Assembly (NCBI RefSeq): GCF_900176005.1
Contig: NZ_LT838272.1
Location: forward strand, 2,313,587 to 2,377,586
Length of the DNA: 64,000 nt
Source: Thermanaeromonas toyohensis ToBE
Lineage (GTDB): Bacteria; Bacillota; DSM-521; Neomoorellales; Neomoorellaceae
Direction: 5' to 3'
Shown: positions 1 through 8,035 of the stretch, one piece after another
Layout: each line of letters begins with the position of its first letter
Numbering within the stretch: the first letter of the stretch is position 1
Translations under genes and position numbers: made by a program
The notes under the pieces: generated by a model
The model's input: the letters and a program-made list of their open reading frames with translations, nothing else
Database searches by the model: none
Told to the model about the DNA's origin: nothing

Positions 1-559
1 AATTAGATCTGCCCGGGATAGCTCCATAAGCCTCGGCTAGTGCTAAAGCCAGAGGCAGCATGATAGCTGCCCGCGCTGTAGTGGAAGGGACAACGAAAGT
101 AATTATGAAGTTGGCAATAATCATCACCAAAAGGGCCATCTTGGCTGTTTTACCAAATTTCGTTATCATGAACAATGCCAGCCTTTTGGCTAATCCCGTT
201 TTCTCCATACCTGAGGTAATAATAAAGGCTGCTACCATAAGCCATATCACATCATAGCCGAAAACACCCAGGATAGAGTTTTCATCCCATGCTCCTGTAA
301 TCGCCAGCAAAACAATAGCCACCAGGGCTGTTACATATACCGGGATGGCTTCAGAAACCCAAAGTATCAGGGCCAAAAAGAATACTGCGGCGGCGACCTT
401 GCCCTGCATCGTTACACCCATCGGCGTGGGCATAGTGTAAAATAAGGTAAAAACTATAATGGCGAGAGGCAGGCCTAAATAGGTGAGCCATTTTTCAAAA
501 GGGCTCTTATTTCTTTGTGTCAATAAGTTCTTGGGGCCAATTCTTTCACTACTTGTCAT
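1..559 (-). CDS. DASS (SLC13-type) anion:Na+ symporter, N-terminal part
   Basis: The gene reads from an ATG at 559 off the left edge, so only about 186 N-terminal residues are visible. Translation gives a hydrophilic N-terminus, then membrane segments with VSEAIPVYVTALVAIVLLA, DVIWLMVAAFIITSGMEKTG and VPSTTARAAIMLPLALAL. The last resembles the S-[N/T]-T substrate and sodium binding motif of divalent-anion symporters, which carry dicarboxylates, citrate or sulfate across the cytoplasmic membrane. A strong ribosome site (AAAGGAGGTA, 580-571) sets the start. It diverges from the LysR gene, a common pairing of regulator and target. The family is fairly clear; the substrate cannot be told. Confidence 0.82.
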   Translation of the reverse strand, partial: MTSSERIGPKNLLTQRNKSPFEKWLTYLGLPLAIIVFTLFYTMPTPMGVTMQGKVAAAVFFLALILWVSEAIPVYVTALVAIVLLAITGAWDENSILGVFGYDVIWLMVAAFIITSGMEKTGLAKRLALFMITKFGKTAKMALLVMIIANFIITFVVPSTTARAAIMLPLALALAEAYGAIPGRSN

Positions 560-686
560 ACCTTTAGCCTTACCTCCTTTATGTTTCTACTTGATCGCAG
601 CCTCGTTTTCTTCTAAAGCTACGTCAAGTCCTTTCAAGTAAAAGTTTATTAGAAGGAATTTAGACGTACAATACCGAATTATTTAT

Positions 687-716
687 CCAATCGATAAGGT
701 TAACCTTATCGATTGG
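687..716. promoter_or_regulatory. 30-bp perfect palindrome, probable LysR operator
   Basis: The half-site CCAATCGATAAGG is followed by TTAA and then its exact reverse complement, so all 30 bp are self-complementary. It lies between the divergent transporter and LysR genes, and its right end abuts the LysR ribosome site (715-723). It contains T-N11-A spacings as expected of LysR boxes. Binding of the LysR dimer here could control both genes, or the RNA hairpin could mask the LysR ribosome site. The sequence is certain; the role is inferred. Confidence 0.7.
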
Positions 717-730
717 AAGGGGGCAGGGCC

Positions 731-1633
731 ATGACATTAAGGCAGCTCCGTACTTTCTGCTGTGTAGTAGAAGAGGGGGCTTTTCGCAGGGCTGCGGAAC
801 GCTTGTTCATGACCCAACCAGCCGTAAGCCAACAGATAAACACCCTTGAACGATATTATGGAATTAAGTTATTCGTACGTAGGGGTAGAAAACTTTCCCT
901 TACCCCGGAAGGTCGCTTCTTGTATGAGCTAGCAAAGCAGATTTTATCTACAATTGATGAAATTCCAGCAAGATTTGAGGAGATCCGCAGCGCCGGTATA
1001 AATACGATATCTATAGGGGCTTCCAGTTTGACAGGAACTTATATACTCCCCACCGCCGTAAACAAATACAGGCGATTGTACCCAGGTGACAAAATCTCCC
1101 TTGAAATCGGCTATGCTCAGGATATAATTCAAAAACTTCGTGAGCGCCAACTTGATTTTGGTTTTTTGGGGAAGAACCCAAGCTGGTCAGAAGACGGAGA
1201 ACTAGAGTTTCTGCCGGTGGGAAAAGATAAATTAGTATTCGTCGTTTGGCCCGGGCATAAGTGGGCGGATAGAGATATGGTTATGCCGGGTGAATTGCAG
1301 GAGGAGACTTTTATTCATTCCAAGCAAGGTTCTGGTATGCGCGCGTTGGTTGAGGCTTATCTTCAAAAAGAGGGGGTAGCAAAGCCCAACTCAATAGTGG
1401 AAATGGGTAATATTGAAGCTATTAAAAAAGGGGTAGCAAACCGGCTAGGCGTAACAATTGTGAGTTATTTTGGTGTACGCGAGGAAATCCTAAGGAATGA
1501 ATTAATAGCAGTACCTCTTTTGCGGTTAGATAAAGTGTCAAGAGATTTTGTTTTAGTACATCATAGAGATCGCAAGCTAAATAGTTCTGAGATTAAGTTT
1601 TATGAAATATTGAGGGAGGTTATAGCAAAATAG
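731..1633 (+). CDS. LysR-family transcriptional regulator
   Basis: A 300-residue LysR regulator. The winged helix-turn-helix occupies about residues 1-62 (MTLRQLRTFCCVVEEGAF, then FMTQPAVSQQINTLE), and a periplasmic-binding-protein-like effector domain follows from about 88 (SIGASSLTGTYILPTAVNKY), the layout of the CysL/CbbR-like branch. I chose the ATG at 731 because GGAAGGGGG sits just upstream; a TTG at 713 lies inside the palindrome and has no ribosome site. It is divergent from the anion transporter gene and probably controls it in response to a small anion or metabolite. The effector is unknown. Confidence 0.88.
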   Translation: MTLRQLRTFCCVVEEGAFRRAAERLFMTQPAVSQQINTLERYYGIKLFVRRGRKLSLTPEGRFLYELAKQILSTIDEIPARFEEIRSAGINTISIGASSLTGTYILPTAVNKYRRLYPGDKISLEIGYAQDIIQKLRERQLDFGFLGKNPSWSEDGELEFLPVGKDKLVFVVWPGHKWADRDMVMPGELQEETFIHSKQGSGMRALVEAYLQKEGVAKPNSIVEMGNIEAIKKGVANRLGVTIVSYFGVREEILRNELIAVPLLRLDKVSRDFVLVHHRDRKLNSSEIKFYEILREVIAK

Positions 1634-1642
1634 TTTTTTGTT

Positions 1643-1906
1643 TTACCCCAATGCCCAGTTCCCCTCGTTGGCCACTAGACACCTGGCATAAGCAAGACAG
1701 GCCCTGATGTCGTCCAGCTCCAGTTCAGGGTATTCCTCCAGGATCTCCTGGACCGTAGCCCCTTGCTCCAGTAGGCCTAATATGTTCTCCACTTTTATCC
1801 GCATTCCCCGAATGATGGGTTTCCCCTGGAAAATACCGGGGTTTACAGTAATACGTTGCAGCAGCTCCTTTGTCGTTTCTATTTCTGCACCTTCCCTGAA
1901 TGGCAA
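1643..1906 (-). CDS. DUF433 antitoxin-like protein
   Basis: An 87-residue protein whose core matches DUF433: RITVNPGIFQGKPIIRGMRI, then VENILGLLEQGATVQEILEE and DIRACLAYA. DUF433 proteins are usually antitoxins beside a PIN-like (DUF5615) toxin that they are thought to restrain. No such partner is present: upstream is only a CopG-like fragment, and downstream the LysR gene converges 10 bp away. The start is TTG at 1906; AGGAGG lies about 17 nt upstream, rather far, so the start is uncertain. Probably an orphan antitoxin or remnant of a toxin-antitoxin pair. Confidence 0.75.
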   Translation of the reverse strand: MPFREGAEIETTKELLQRITVNPGIFQGKPIIRGMRIKVENILGLLEQGATVQEILEEYPELELDDIRACLAYARCLVANEGNWALG

Positions 1907-1952
1907 GCTTGGTGTCTTTTACCTCCTATAACCCAGCCTCTCTTTTTATAGC

Positions 1953-2066
1953 TTACCGTAGCACCATCCGGATGTAGGTGGTGTAACCTAGCCCCTTCTT
2001 CCTGGCGGCTCTTTTAATGGCGGCCACGTCTTCTTTGGGTAAGCGTACCGATACGTGGACGAGCAA
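1953..2066 (-). pseudogene. CopG/BrnA-like ribbon-helix-helix fragment
   Basis: A 37-codon frame from TTG reads VSVRLPKEDVAAIKRAARKK then GLGYTTYIRMVLR, the signature of ribbon-helix-helix antitoxins (CopG or BrnA). These are normally 70-100 residues; here a stop lies about 12 codons upstream of the TTG and no clear ribosome site is seen, so the N-terminal part is missing. It is 46 nt upstream of the DUF433 gene on the same strand. I read it as the decayed end of an antitoxin gene. Confidence 0.5.
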
Positions 2067-2111
2067 TCTGGTGCATGAATACCTGGAGAGAAAAAATATT
2101 ATTAAAGCCTT

Positions 2112-2134
2112 AAGCCCCGCTAAAGGGCTTTTTT
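2112..2134 (+). terminator. Orphan rho-independent terminator
   Basis: AAGCCC, a 7-nt loop, GGGCTT and a run of T form a small plus-strand terminator. No intact plus-strand gene lies just upstream (the LysR gene ends 480 bp earlier), so it probably marks the end of a lost gene. From 2135 to 2306 I see no gene. Confidence 0.5.
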
Positions 2135-2306
2135 AGCCCCCTTGTGAAAATTAAATCGTACTTTAATTAGATCCTCTCTACACCCTCTCTACACCATCCC
2201 CACTTCATCGCCGCTTTTTGGGCATATGTAAGATAAAGTAATATTAAACTAAAATATCGAAACACAACAAAGTAAATTCCTCAAAAAGACCTCGCTCTTT
2301 TTAGCG

Positions 2307-2708
2307 TTACGATTCACCAAGGTACGAACTGCCTTCAAATCCTGCTTTAATATCCAGCTCCCCCTCGCTATTCTGCAGCACTTGTTTAAGGATTATTTGT
2401 CCGATCCCATCCCAGCACTTGTAAGCCAGGACCTCTAAAGCCGCCCTCCTAGAGCAAGCGTTTCCCTTCCTAAGTACTTTCACCATTTCCGTTATTACCG
2501 CCTCAGTATTACACAACAACAAAGCACTTATTAGGGCTTCCCTGACCAGAGGTTCCTCCTCCGTCTCAAGAGCTTTAGCGAGAACAGCCGTTGCTTCGCC
2601 CGTTCCTACGCAGGCGAGCCTGCTGATGGCGTCTAACTTGCCTTTAGCGTCAAGAGAATTCTCTAGCATCTCAATAAGCTGTGCAATATCGTTGTTTATA
2701 TCTCCCAT
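2307..2708 (-). CDS. HEAT-repeat protein at end of chemosensory operon
   Basis: A 133-residue soluble helical protein with HEAT-like repeats (KLDAISRLACVGTGEATAVL; EPLVREALISALLLCNTEAV; CSRRAALEVLAYKCWDGIGQ). Such repeats form a curved protein-binding surface. It is the last gene of the chemosensory operon, 143 bp after cheY, so it may bind an output protein of that pathway, but nothing in the sequence proves it. The ribosome site before the ATG is weak. A weak AT-rich hairpin followed by T residues near 2284-2303 may end the operon. Confidence 0.65.
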   Translation of the reverse strand: MGDINNDIAQLIEMLENSLDAKGKLDAISRLACVGTGEATAVLAKALETEEEPLVREALISALLLCNTEAVITEMVKVLRKGNACSRRAALEVLAYKCWDGIGQIILKQVLQNSEGELDIKAGFEGSSYLGES

Positions 2709-2851
2709 CCCGCTTTACCCTCAACTTCCGATCTCAGAATGTTCTTTATCGTATAACGTAGTTTTCCCCTGCCCTAGCTCTACCGCAAGATTTCCGATTT
2801 CAAAATGTCATTTCGCGTGTGAGTTCGCCAGGTTCTCTCTTCTTAAGGAGG

Positions 2852-3217
2852 TTACACGCCCAATTTTTTCAACACTGCTAACAATTGTTCCGGACTAAAG
2901 GGCTTCACAATCCAACCACTAGCGCCAACTTTCCGCCCTTCTTCCTTTTTTTCCATAGAACTTTCAGTTGTTAACATAAGTATGGGTACAAACTTGAAGC
3001 CGGGCAACTTCCTTACACTCTGTATAAAAGTAACGCCGTCCATATTCGGCATATTGAGATCTGTAATGATGGCCTTAACTTTTAGGCCCTCCTTCAATTT
3101 ATTTAGAGCTTCAGCTCCGTCACACGCTTCGTGGACGACATGCCCCGCTTGTTTTAGAGCTGTTTTTACAGCTAACCGCATAGTGGCAGAATCGTCTACA
3201 ATTAGTACCTCTGCCAT
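2852..3217 (-). CDS. cheY: CheY-like single-domain response regulator
   Basis: A 121-residue receiver domain with the full active site: acidic pair DD at 8-9, phosphoacceptor Asp53 (ITDLNMPNMDG), Thr in MLTTES and the Lys of VKPFSPEQ. It has no output domain, so phosphorylation by the CheA of this operon would alter its binding to a motor, pilus or other target. AAAGGAGGGG sets the ATG. It follows the receptor-like gene by 30 bp. The family is certain; the target is unknown. Confidence 0.93.
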   Translation of the reverse strand: MAEVLIVDDSATMRLAVKTALKQAGHVVHEACDGAEALNKLKEGLKVKAIITDLNMPNMDGVTFIQSVRKLPGFKFVPILMLTTESSMEKKEEGRKVGASGWIVKPFSPEQLLAVLKKLGV

Positions 3218-3247
3218 TATTAAGCCCCTCCTTTAGCAGCCAATATC

Positions 3248-4402
3248 TTAGAAGAGCTCCACGTTATCTCCAAGGCTTTCTTCATACTTCATTCCCAAGG
3301 CGGCGTAATGATTTTGTCGCTCTATGTGGGTGGTATATTTCTCCACCATGCCTACTATTGTTTTCTCTAATTTGCCTCTACTGAGAACATCGAACGCTCC
3401 CAAATCCACACGCAGTATATCCCCCAACTCCCGCAGCACCTCGAGGATATGTTGCAAACGTTGCCTAGCTATATCCTGAAACTGTCCGGCAACTATAGTA
3501 CTGTCAATATCCTGGAAGAAACCCTCAATTTCAGAAAGCAAGTTAGAAATAAGGCCTTCTACTTCATGTGCCGCACTGTTAATATCTTGGCTGGCCTTCT
3601 TTATGGTGTTATCTATCTGTTGTTTCTCACCTTCAATTTCGTCTAAGTAATCTTGTAGCTCTAAAGATACCTCTTTGACAGAACCCGCAATGTCCTCCGC
3701 AATGCGCTTCACCCTCAAAGTAGCCTCATACGCCATATCCGCCAGCCGCCTCACTTCACGCGCAACGACTTCAAAACCTCTGCCGTGCTGTCCAGCATGA
3801 GCTGCCAGAATAGAGGCGTTTAGGGCCAAAATCTTGGTCTTGTAAGCTATGCTGCTTACTTCTTCGACAAAACCGTAAAGTTCTTTCTCGGCCTTTTCTG
3901 CTATACTCCGGCAATTATCTCGGCTGATAGTCAGCCTATTAACTACTTGCTGTAATGCGGTTTCAGCTTCATGGGAAAAAGACACTAATTCTCTTATGGT
4001 TCGCCCTACTATTCCTCCGTTATCCTCAGAGGCGGAACTGTAAATCTTTCGCCCTAACTCTTGGGCGTTGGTAAGGCTTTTGAAAACCCGTTCCTGCAGC
4101 TTATCTATGCTGTGTAGTATCGATGAGAACACCTTTTCGCTCTCCGATACTAGACTTCCAATTTGCAGTTCAATTATCTCTAGAAGCTGGGATAACCCCG
4201 GTGCTTCTGAATTCTGCGGGCTGGTTTCAGTTTCCGGGTGACTCGCCGGTTCCCTGGGCTGGACCGGGCCGGCTGGAGCCTCCTCTGAGACCGCTGTTTG
4301 TCCCTGTGAAAATCCTGCCTCGGGAGAACGGCTTAGGATACGGCCCAAGACCCATCCTAAAGGAATTCCGCATAGAAAAAAACCCAATTCGTGCCACGCC
4401 AA
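3248..4402 (-). CDS. Membrane-anchored MCP-like signalling protein
   Basis: A 384-residue protein with an N-terminal membrane segment (about 5-23), a Pro/Glu-rich linker to about 70, then a long helical domain. The centre, KTKILALNASILAAHAGQHG followed by RGFEVVAREVRRLADMA, is a variant of the chemoreceptor signalling tip (usually [16 protein letters not shown]). There is no sensor domain outside the membrane. The C-terminal GQFQDIARQRLQHILEVL resembles the conserved end found in MCP-like proteins of alternative chemosensory systems. TTG start at 4402 with GGGGTG upstream. It probably docks CheA/CheW at the membrane or senses an internal cue. Confidence 0.75.
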   Translation of the reverse strand: MAWHELGFFLCGIPLGWVLGRILSRSPEAGFSQGQTAVSEEAPAGPVQPREPASHPETETSPQNSEAPGLSQLLEIIELQIGSLVSESEKVFSSILHSIDKLQERVFKSLTNAQELGRKIYSSASEDNGGIVGRTIRELVSFSHEAETALQQVVNRLTISRDNCRSIAEKAEKELYGFVEEVSSIAYKTKILALNASILAAHAGQHGRGFEVVAREVRRLADMAYEATLRVKRIAEDIAGSVKEVSLELQDYLDEIEGEKQQIDNTIKKASQDINSAAHEVEGLISNLLSEIEGFFQDIDSTIVAGQFQDIARQRLQHILEVLRELGDILRVDLGAFDVLSRGKLEKTIVGMVEKYTTHIERQNHYAALGMKYEESLGDNVELF

Positions 4403-4422
4403 TTTTCTACACCCCGTACGCT

Positions 4423-4677
4423 TTAACTATTTGTAGAAAAAAGCGCAAATCTGGGATCTCCTTGTGTCGGTGGCATTATAAAGTTTATATCCTGTTTTAA
4501 GCGGACCAGCATTAATAACACCTGTATACCGGCCAAATCAATCTCTTTAAGGCCGCTTAAGTTTACAGTTTTAATTTTATGCAGATTTTCCAATACTAGG
4601 TTCCAAGCATTCCTAGCATCTTCAATAGTCAAACTTTCGTCTATTACGAGATATCCATCCCTTAGTTCAATGTTCAT
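4423..4677 (-). CDS. STAS-domain protein without the phosphorylatable serine
   Basis: An 84-residue STAS domain (fold of anti-sigma-factor antagonists such as SpoIIAA). At the usual phosphorylation loop (D-S-S-G in SpoIIAA) it reads EIDLAGIQVLLML, so the serine is replaced and kinase control through it is unlikely. STAS proteins with D-x-A-G at this place often sit beside CheA in chemosensory clusters. The gene overlaps the 3' end of cheA by 11 bp and has a good ribosome site, so the two are translationally linked. A structural or adaptor role is inferred. Confidence 0.8.
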   Translation of the reverse strand: MNIELRDGYLVIDESLTIEDARNAWNLVLENLHKIKTVNLSGLKEIDLAGIQVLLMLVRLKQDINFIMPPTQGDPRFALFSTNS

Positions 4678-7192
4678 AAGTATTCACCTCTCTAAGGCTG
4701 CGAGTGTTAAGTATCATAAGCACTCTGCCGTTGCCCCTTACCGCTGCCCCCAGGTAAAGGTTTAAACCAGCCAGCTCTCCGGTCAACTTTCTTACTACTA
4801 AGTCTTCTGTGGCCGAAATGCGGTCCGCCAAAAGACATACTCCCCCTCTTAACACGATAGCCTTTCTATCTTGGGGTCGATTTCTTGCACCCGCAACACC
4901 GAGTATCGACGCCAAATCCTGAATAATTAAGGTGCGGCCGCCCACCTTAGCGATTTTTCCCTGAGCAGAGAAACGGAGAACTTCGGTAGCCTCTACTATC
5001 CGTTCAAGGTCACCTACCGGGATGCCGATTTCTTCTCCCGACACTTCCACCACCAATACCTGGGTAGTTAAGAGATTAAGAGGCAATACTACCCTTACGG
5101 TTGTTCCTTTATCAGGGACGCTGTGCAGGTTAACATATCCACCAAGCTCCATTAAAGTATGCTGCACTGCGTCCATACCAACCCCGCGGCCCGATATTTC
5201 TGTTACGCTGTCCGCAGTACTGAAGCCGGGCATAAATATTAACTTCATGGCTTCCTGATCGCTCATTTTTTCGGCCTCCTCAAGGGAGACAAGACCTTTC
5301 TGTATAGCTTTGTATTTTACCTTGCCCACGTCAATTCCGCGGCCATCGTCTATCACATCTATAAACACCGCCGAAGCCTCTCGGGAAGCCTTTACGGTTA
5401 AACGTCCTGTACTTTCCTTTCCCTTTCTCCTCCGCTCCTCGGGCGTCTCTAATCCATGATCTAGGGCGTTGCGTATCAGGTGAAGGAGAGGTTCGTAAAG
5501 CCTCTCTACCGTTTCCCGGTCAACTTCGGTGTCCTCCCCTTGAAAAGTAAGCTCCACTTCTTTACCAAGCTTTATGGCTATATCCCGTACATAACGGGGG
5601 AACCTGGAAAAAAGCTGCCGTAATGGCGTCATTCTCAAACTGATTATAGTTTCCTGGAGTTCTCTAACCACAGCCGTCAAAGCCTGCTCTTGCTCCTTTA
5701 ACGCATAAAGGAGCTCGCGATCCCGTACCATTTTTTGGAGCCTTCTAATCCAGTATTCCAGTCCATTCTTCTGCAAAATAAGTTCTGAAGCTAAATCCAT
5801 AAGGCGGTCAATTTTGTGCTTATCTACGCGAATACTTTCGCCCTTTAAATTAAGTGACGAAGAAATAATGGTTGGAGCCTTGCCTGGACTAGTTGAAGCT
5901 GCGCAAGGTTCCTTAGATATGGCCCCGCTACCATATAGGTTAGATGGAAGCACACCTGTCTGTTCAATTTCGCTTGCTTCTCCCTGCAAATACTCCCATA
6001 TATCCCGGGCGGCTTCCCGGGGAGCCATAAGTTCAGACATAGTCTTGTGGTCTGCACTCGCATACTCCAGTAGTAAAGCTTTGAGGTCTTCCAGAAGCTG
6101 GTTTATACCCTCTTTATCCACAAAAATCTGTCTAAACAAAGCCAGGAGGAGGACCGCCTCACAGAAAAGCGATTTGCTCATACATGGAAATCTATATATC
6201 TTTAAGGCCAGTGATATAAAGGTGTCAATCCGCTGTTTTAACCCCTCATCCGGTATCTTCCAGGGGGCTCCCTCAACAAAAGCTTTTAGTCTTTGCCTCT
6301 CTTCACTTGAGGGTAGTCGGGTTTCCACTAGGTCTGGGGAAAAAAGCTCAAAGATTGAGTCAATGTATCCCAGGTTTATCTCAGCATCATCGGCCAGAAA
6401 TTCCAGTTCGAACAAAAGTGTTTCTATTCTATTAGGGGTTTGAAAGGCCAATATAAGAGGCAGATAACATTTTTCGGGATCAAACTCGTAAACAGAGGGT
6501 AACCTATCGCCCAGAACTGTAAGTGATATTACTCTTCCTCCTAGAGTTTCAATCCCTTGAAGAGCTAGCCTTAAAGGATCAAGACCTCTTTCAAAAATGC
6601 CAGTCCCACAGTTTATACCTAATACGTATATTCGCTGCTGCCCTTTTCCTCTACCCTGTTCTTTTACCCCCAATCTACCATTTTCCAACATATTCTTCAG
6701 TACAGCAAAGCGAAAGGACAGGGGCAAAAGGTATAAGCCCTCAAAGCTGTTTATTCTTTCACTTCGAGCTTCGTCTGGCTGGTTTCCCGCCGACAGGGCT
6801 CTTCCTGGAACGTTTGCCCTAACTTCCTCCAATAATCCCGTCCAGTGATCAAGCGGAGGTTCACAGCCATTTTTCGCCAAGTTTATAGCTACTTCTTTCA
6901 GGGCATCTGCACCTTTGAAAAAGAGTGTAATTAGGTCACGTGTTACATCGACCTCATTTTTTCTTAATGTTTCAAGAAGGTTTTCAAACTCGTGAGCTAT
7001 GTTTTGAAAGGTCACTGTGCCCGCTATGCCAGAAGACCCTTTTAAAGTATGGAAAGCCCGGAAGAGCTCGTGGATAAGCTCTGTATCTCGGGGGCGTTTC
7101 TCCAACTCTAAGAGCTTCTGCTCTATCGCGTCAAGGAGTTCCTGTGCTTCTTCCAGAAAGGAGGCAAGCAGCGTCCTATCTATCTGCTCCAC
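4667..7192 (-). CDS. cheA: CheA hybrid-length chemosensory histidine kinase
   Basis: An 841-residue CheA. The P1 phosphotransfer domain (about 1-105) carries His48 in FHTLKGSSG. Around 155-270 is a P2-like domain with GIFERGLDPLRLALQGIETL, a pattern seen in alternative CheA proteins, then a helical stretch with no clear match. Dimerisation helices follow from about 440 (VDKHKIDRLMDLASELILQK), then the ATPase with LIRNALDHGLE, DDGRGID and GRGVGMDAV, and a C-terminal CheW-like P5 domain. It takes phosphate from ATP and passes it to CheY and CheB. GTG start behind GGAGGTGG. It is longer than motility CheA proteins because of the central insertion. Confidence 0.95.
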   Translation of the reverse strand: MEQIDRTLLASFLEEAQELLDAIEQKLLELEKRPRDTELIHELFRAFHTLKGSSGIAGTVTFQNIAHEFENLLETLRKNEVDVTRDLITLFFKGADALKEVAINLAKNGCEPPLDHWTGLLEEVRANVPGRALSAGNQPDEARSERINSFEGLYLLPLSFRFAVLKNMLENGRLGVKEQGRGKGQQRIYVLGINCGTGIFERGLDPLRLALQGIETLGGRVISLTVLGDRLPSVYEFDPEKCYLPLILAFQTPNRIETLLFELEFLADDAEINLGYIDSIFELFSPDLVETRLPSSEERQRLKAFVEGAPWKIPDEGLKQRIDTFISLALKIYRFPCMSKSLFCEAVLLLALFRQIFVDKEGINQLLEDLKALLLEYASADHKTMSELMAPREAARDIWEYLQGEASEIEQTGVLPSNLYGSGAISKEPCAASTSPGKAPTIISSSLNLKGESIRVDKHKIDRLMDLASELILQKNGLEYWIRRLQKMVRDRELLYALKEQEQALTAVVRELQETIISLRMTPLRQLFSRFPRYVRDIAIKLGKEVELTFQGEDTEVDRETVERLYEPLLHLIRNALDHGLETPEERRRKGKESTGRLTVKASREASAVFIDVIDDGRGIDVGKVKYKAIQKGLVSLEEAEKMSDQEAMKLIFMPGFSTADSVTEISGRGVGMDAVQHTLMELGGYVNLHSVPDKGTTVRVVLPLNLLTTQVLVVEVSGEEIGIPVGDLERIVEATEVLRFSAQGKIAKVGGRTLIIQDLASILGVAGARNRPQDRKAIVLRGGVCLLADRISATEDLVVRKLTGELAGLNLYLGAAVRGNGRVLMILNTRSLREVNTYEH

Positions 7193-7213
7193 CAGCCAGT
7201 TCCACCTCCCGCT

Positions 7214-8035
7214 CTATTTCCGATAAACGAGGTGCCCACCTATGCGCTCCGGCCTGAAAACTGTAAAGCACTTGCCCACAAAATCTGCGTGACCGAAGAA
7301 AATATATCCTCCTGGCACAAGGGCTCTATATAAGTTATTTAACACTCTTTCCCTGCTTACATCGTCAAAGTATATAAGCACATTGCGGCAAAATACGACC
7401 TCGAAAGGAGCAAGATTTCCTGGTATGCCAGTCAAAAGGTTGGCCCAGGCAAAGGTAATCTTTTGTTTCAAAAAGGGCTTAACTTTATAAAACTCTCCGT
7501 CCGGCAAAAGGTAACGGCTCAAGTATTCCTTAGGTATTAAACGGATCGACCGGGTATCATACGTGCCCTCTTTGGCCTTTTCTAGCGCTAAAGTGTCAAT
7601 GTCTATCCCCACTACCCTCCAGTCGAAGTCTTCCCCCTCGAGCATTTCGTTCAAGATTATCCCCAGGGTATACGCTTCTTCTCCGGTTGCACAGCCTGCT
7701 GAAAGCACCTTAATCGTTTTGCCTAAACCGATAGAGCCTTCCTGTAACATCCTTGGTAGTACCTTCTCAGCGAAAAGCTTAAGCTGTTCGTACTCGCGGA
7801 AGAAGTACGTTTCTTTTACTGTCAAGGCGTTAATAAACTTTTGTCTTTCAAGGGCATCAAACTGTAAAATACGTAAATACCTTTCTACCTCCTCAATTTC
7901 CAGAGCTTCCATGCGCTCTCTTATCCTGCGTTCTAGGTAATACTTCTTATTCAAATCGTAACGGAGTCCTGTGGTGCGGTATACTAGGTCTGTAACTTTC
8001 CTAAAGCTTTTATTGTCAAGGATAATAGTTTTCAC
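7214..8035 (-). CDS. cheR: CheR chemoreceptor glutamate methyltransferase
   Basis: A 273-residue CheR. The N-terminal helical domain (about 1-75) is followed by the SAM-binding fold: VLSAGCATGEEAYTLGIILN binds S-adenosylmethionine and VFCRNVLIYFD is typical of the family. It adds methyl groups to receptor glutamates, setting adaptation against CheB. GTG start; the gene overlaps cheB by 4 bp, so the two are translationally coupled. No TPR extension is present. Confidence 0.95.
   Translation of the reverse strand: MKTIILDNKSFRKVTDLVYRTTGLRYDLNKKYYLERRIRERMEALEIEEVERYLRILQFDALERQKFINALTVKETYFFREYEQLKLFAEKVLPRMLQEGSIGLGKTIKVLSAGCATGEEAYTLGIILNEMLEGEDFDWRVVGIDIDTLALEKAKEGTYDTRSIRLIPKEYLSRYLLPDGEFYKVKPFLKQKITFAWANLLTGIPGNLAPFEVVFCRNVLIYFDDVSRERVLNNLYRALVPGGYIFFGHADFVGKCFTVFRPERIGGHLVYRK

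Noticed and set aside
60-257. 65-codon plus-strand frame at the left edge
   Set aside because: It is antisense to a well-supported transporter gene and has no features of its own.
2017-2136. 39-codon plus-strand frame ending at the orphan terminator
   Set aside because: Its first half is antisense to the CopG fragment and it has no ribosome site; the last 24 residues might be a remnant, but I recognise no family.
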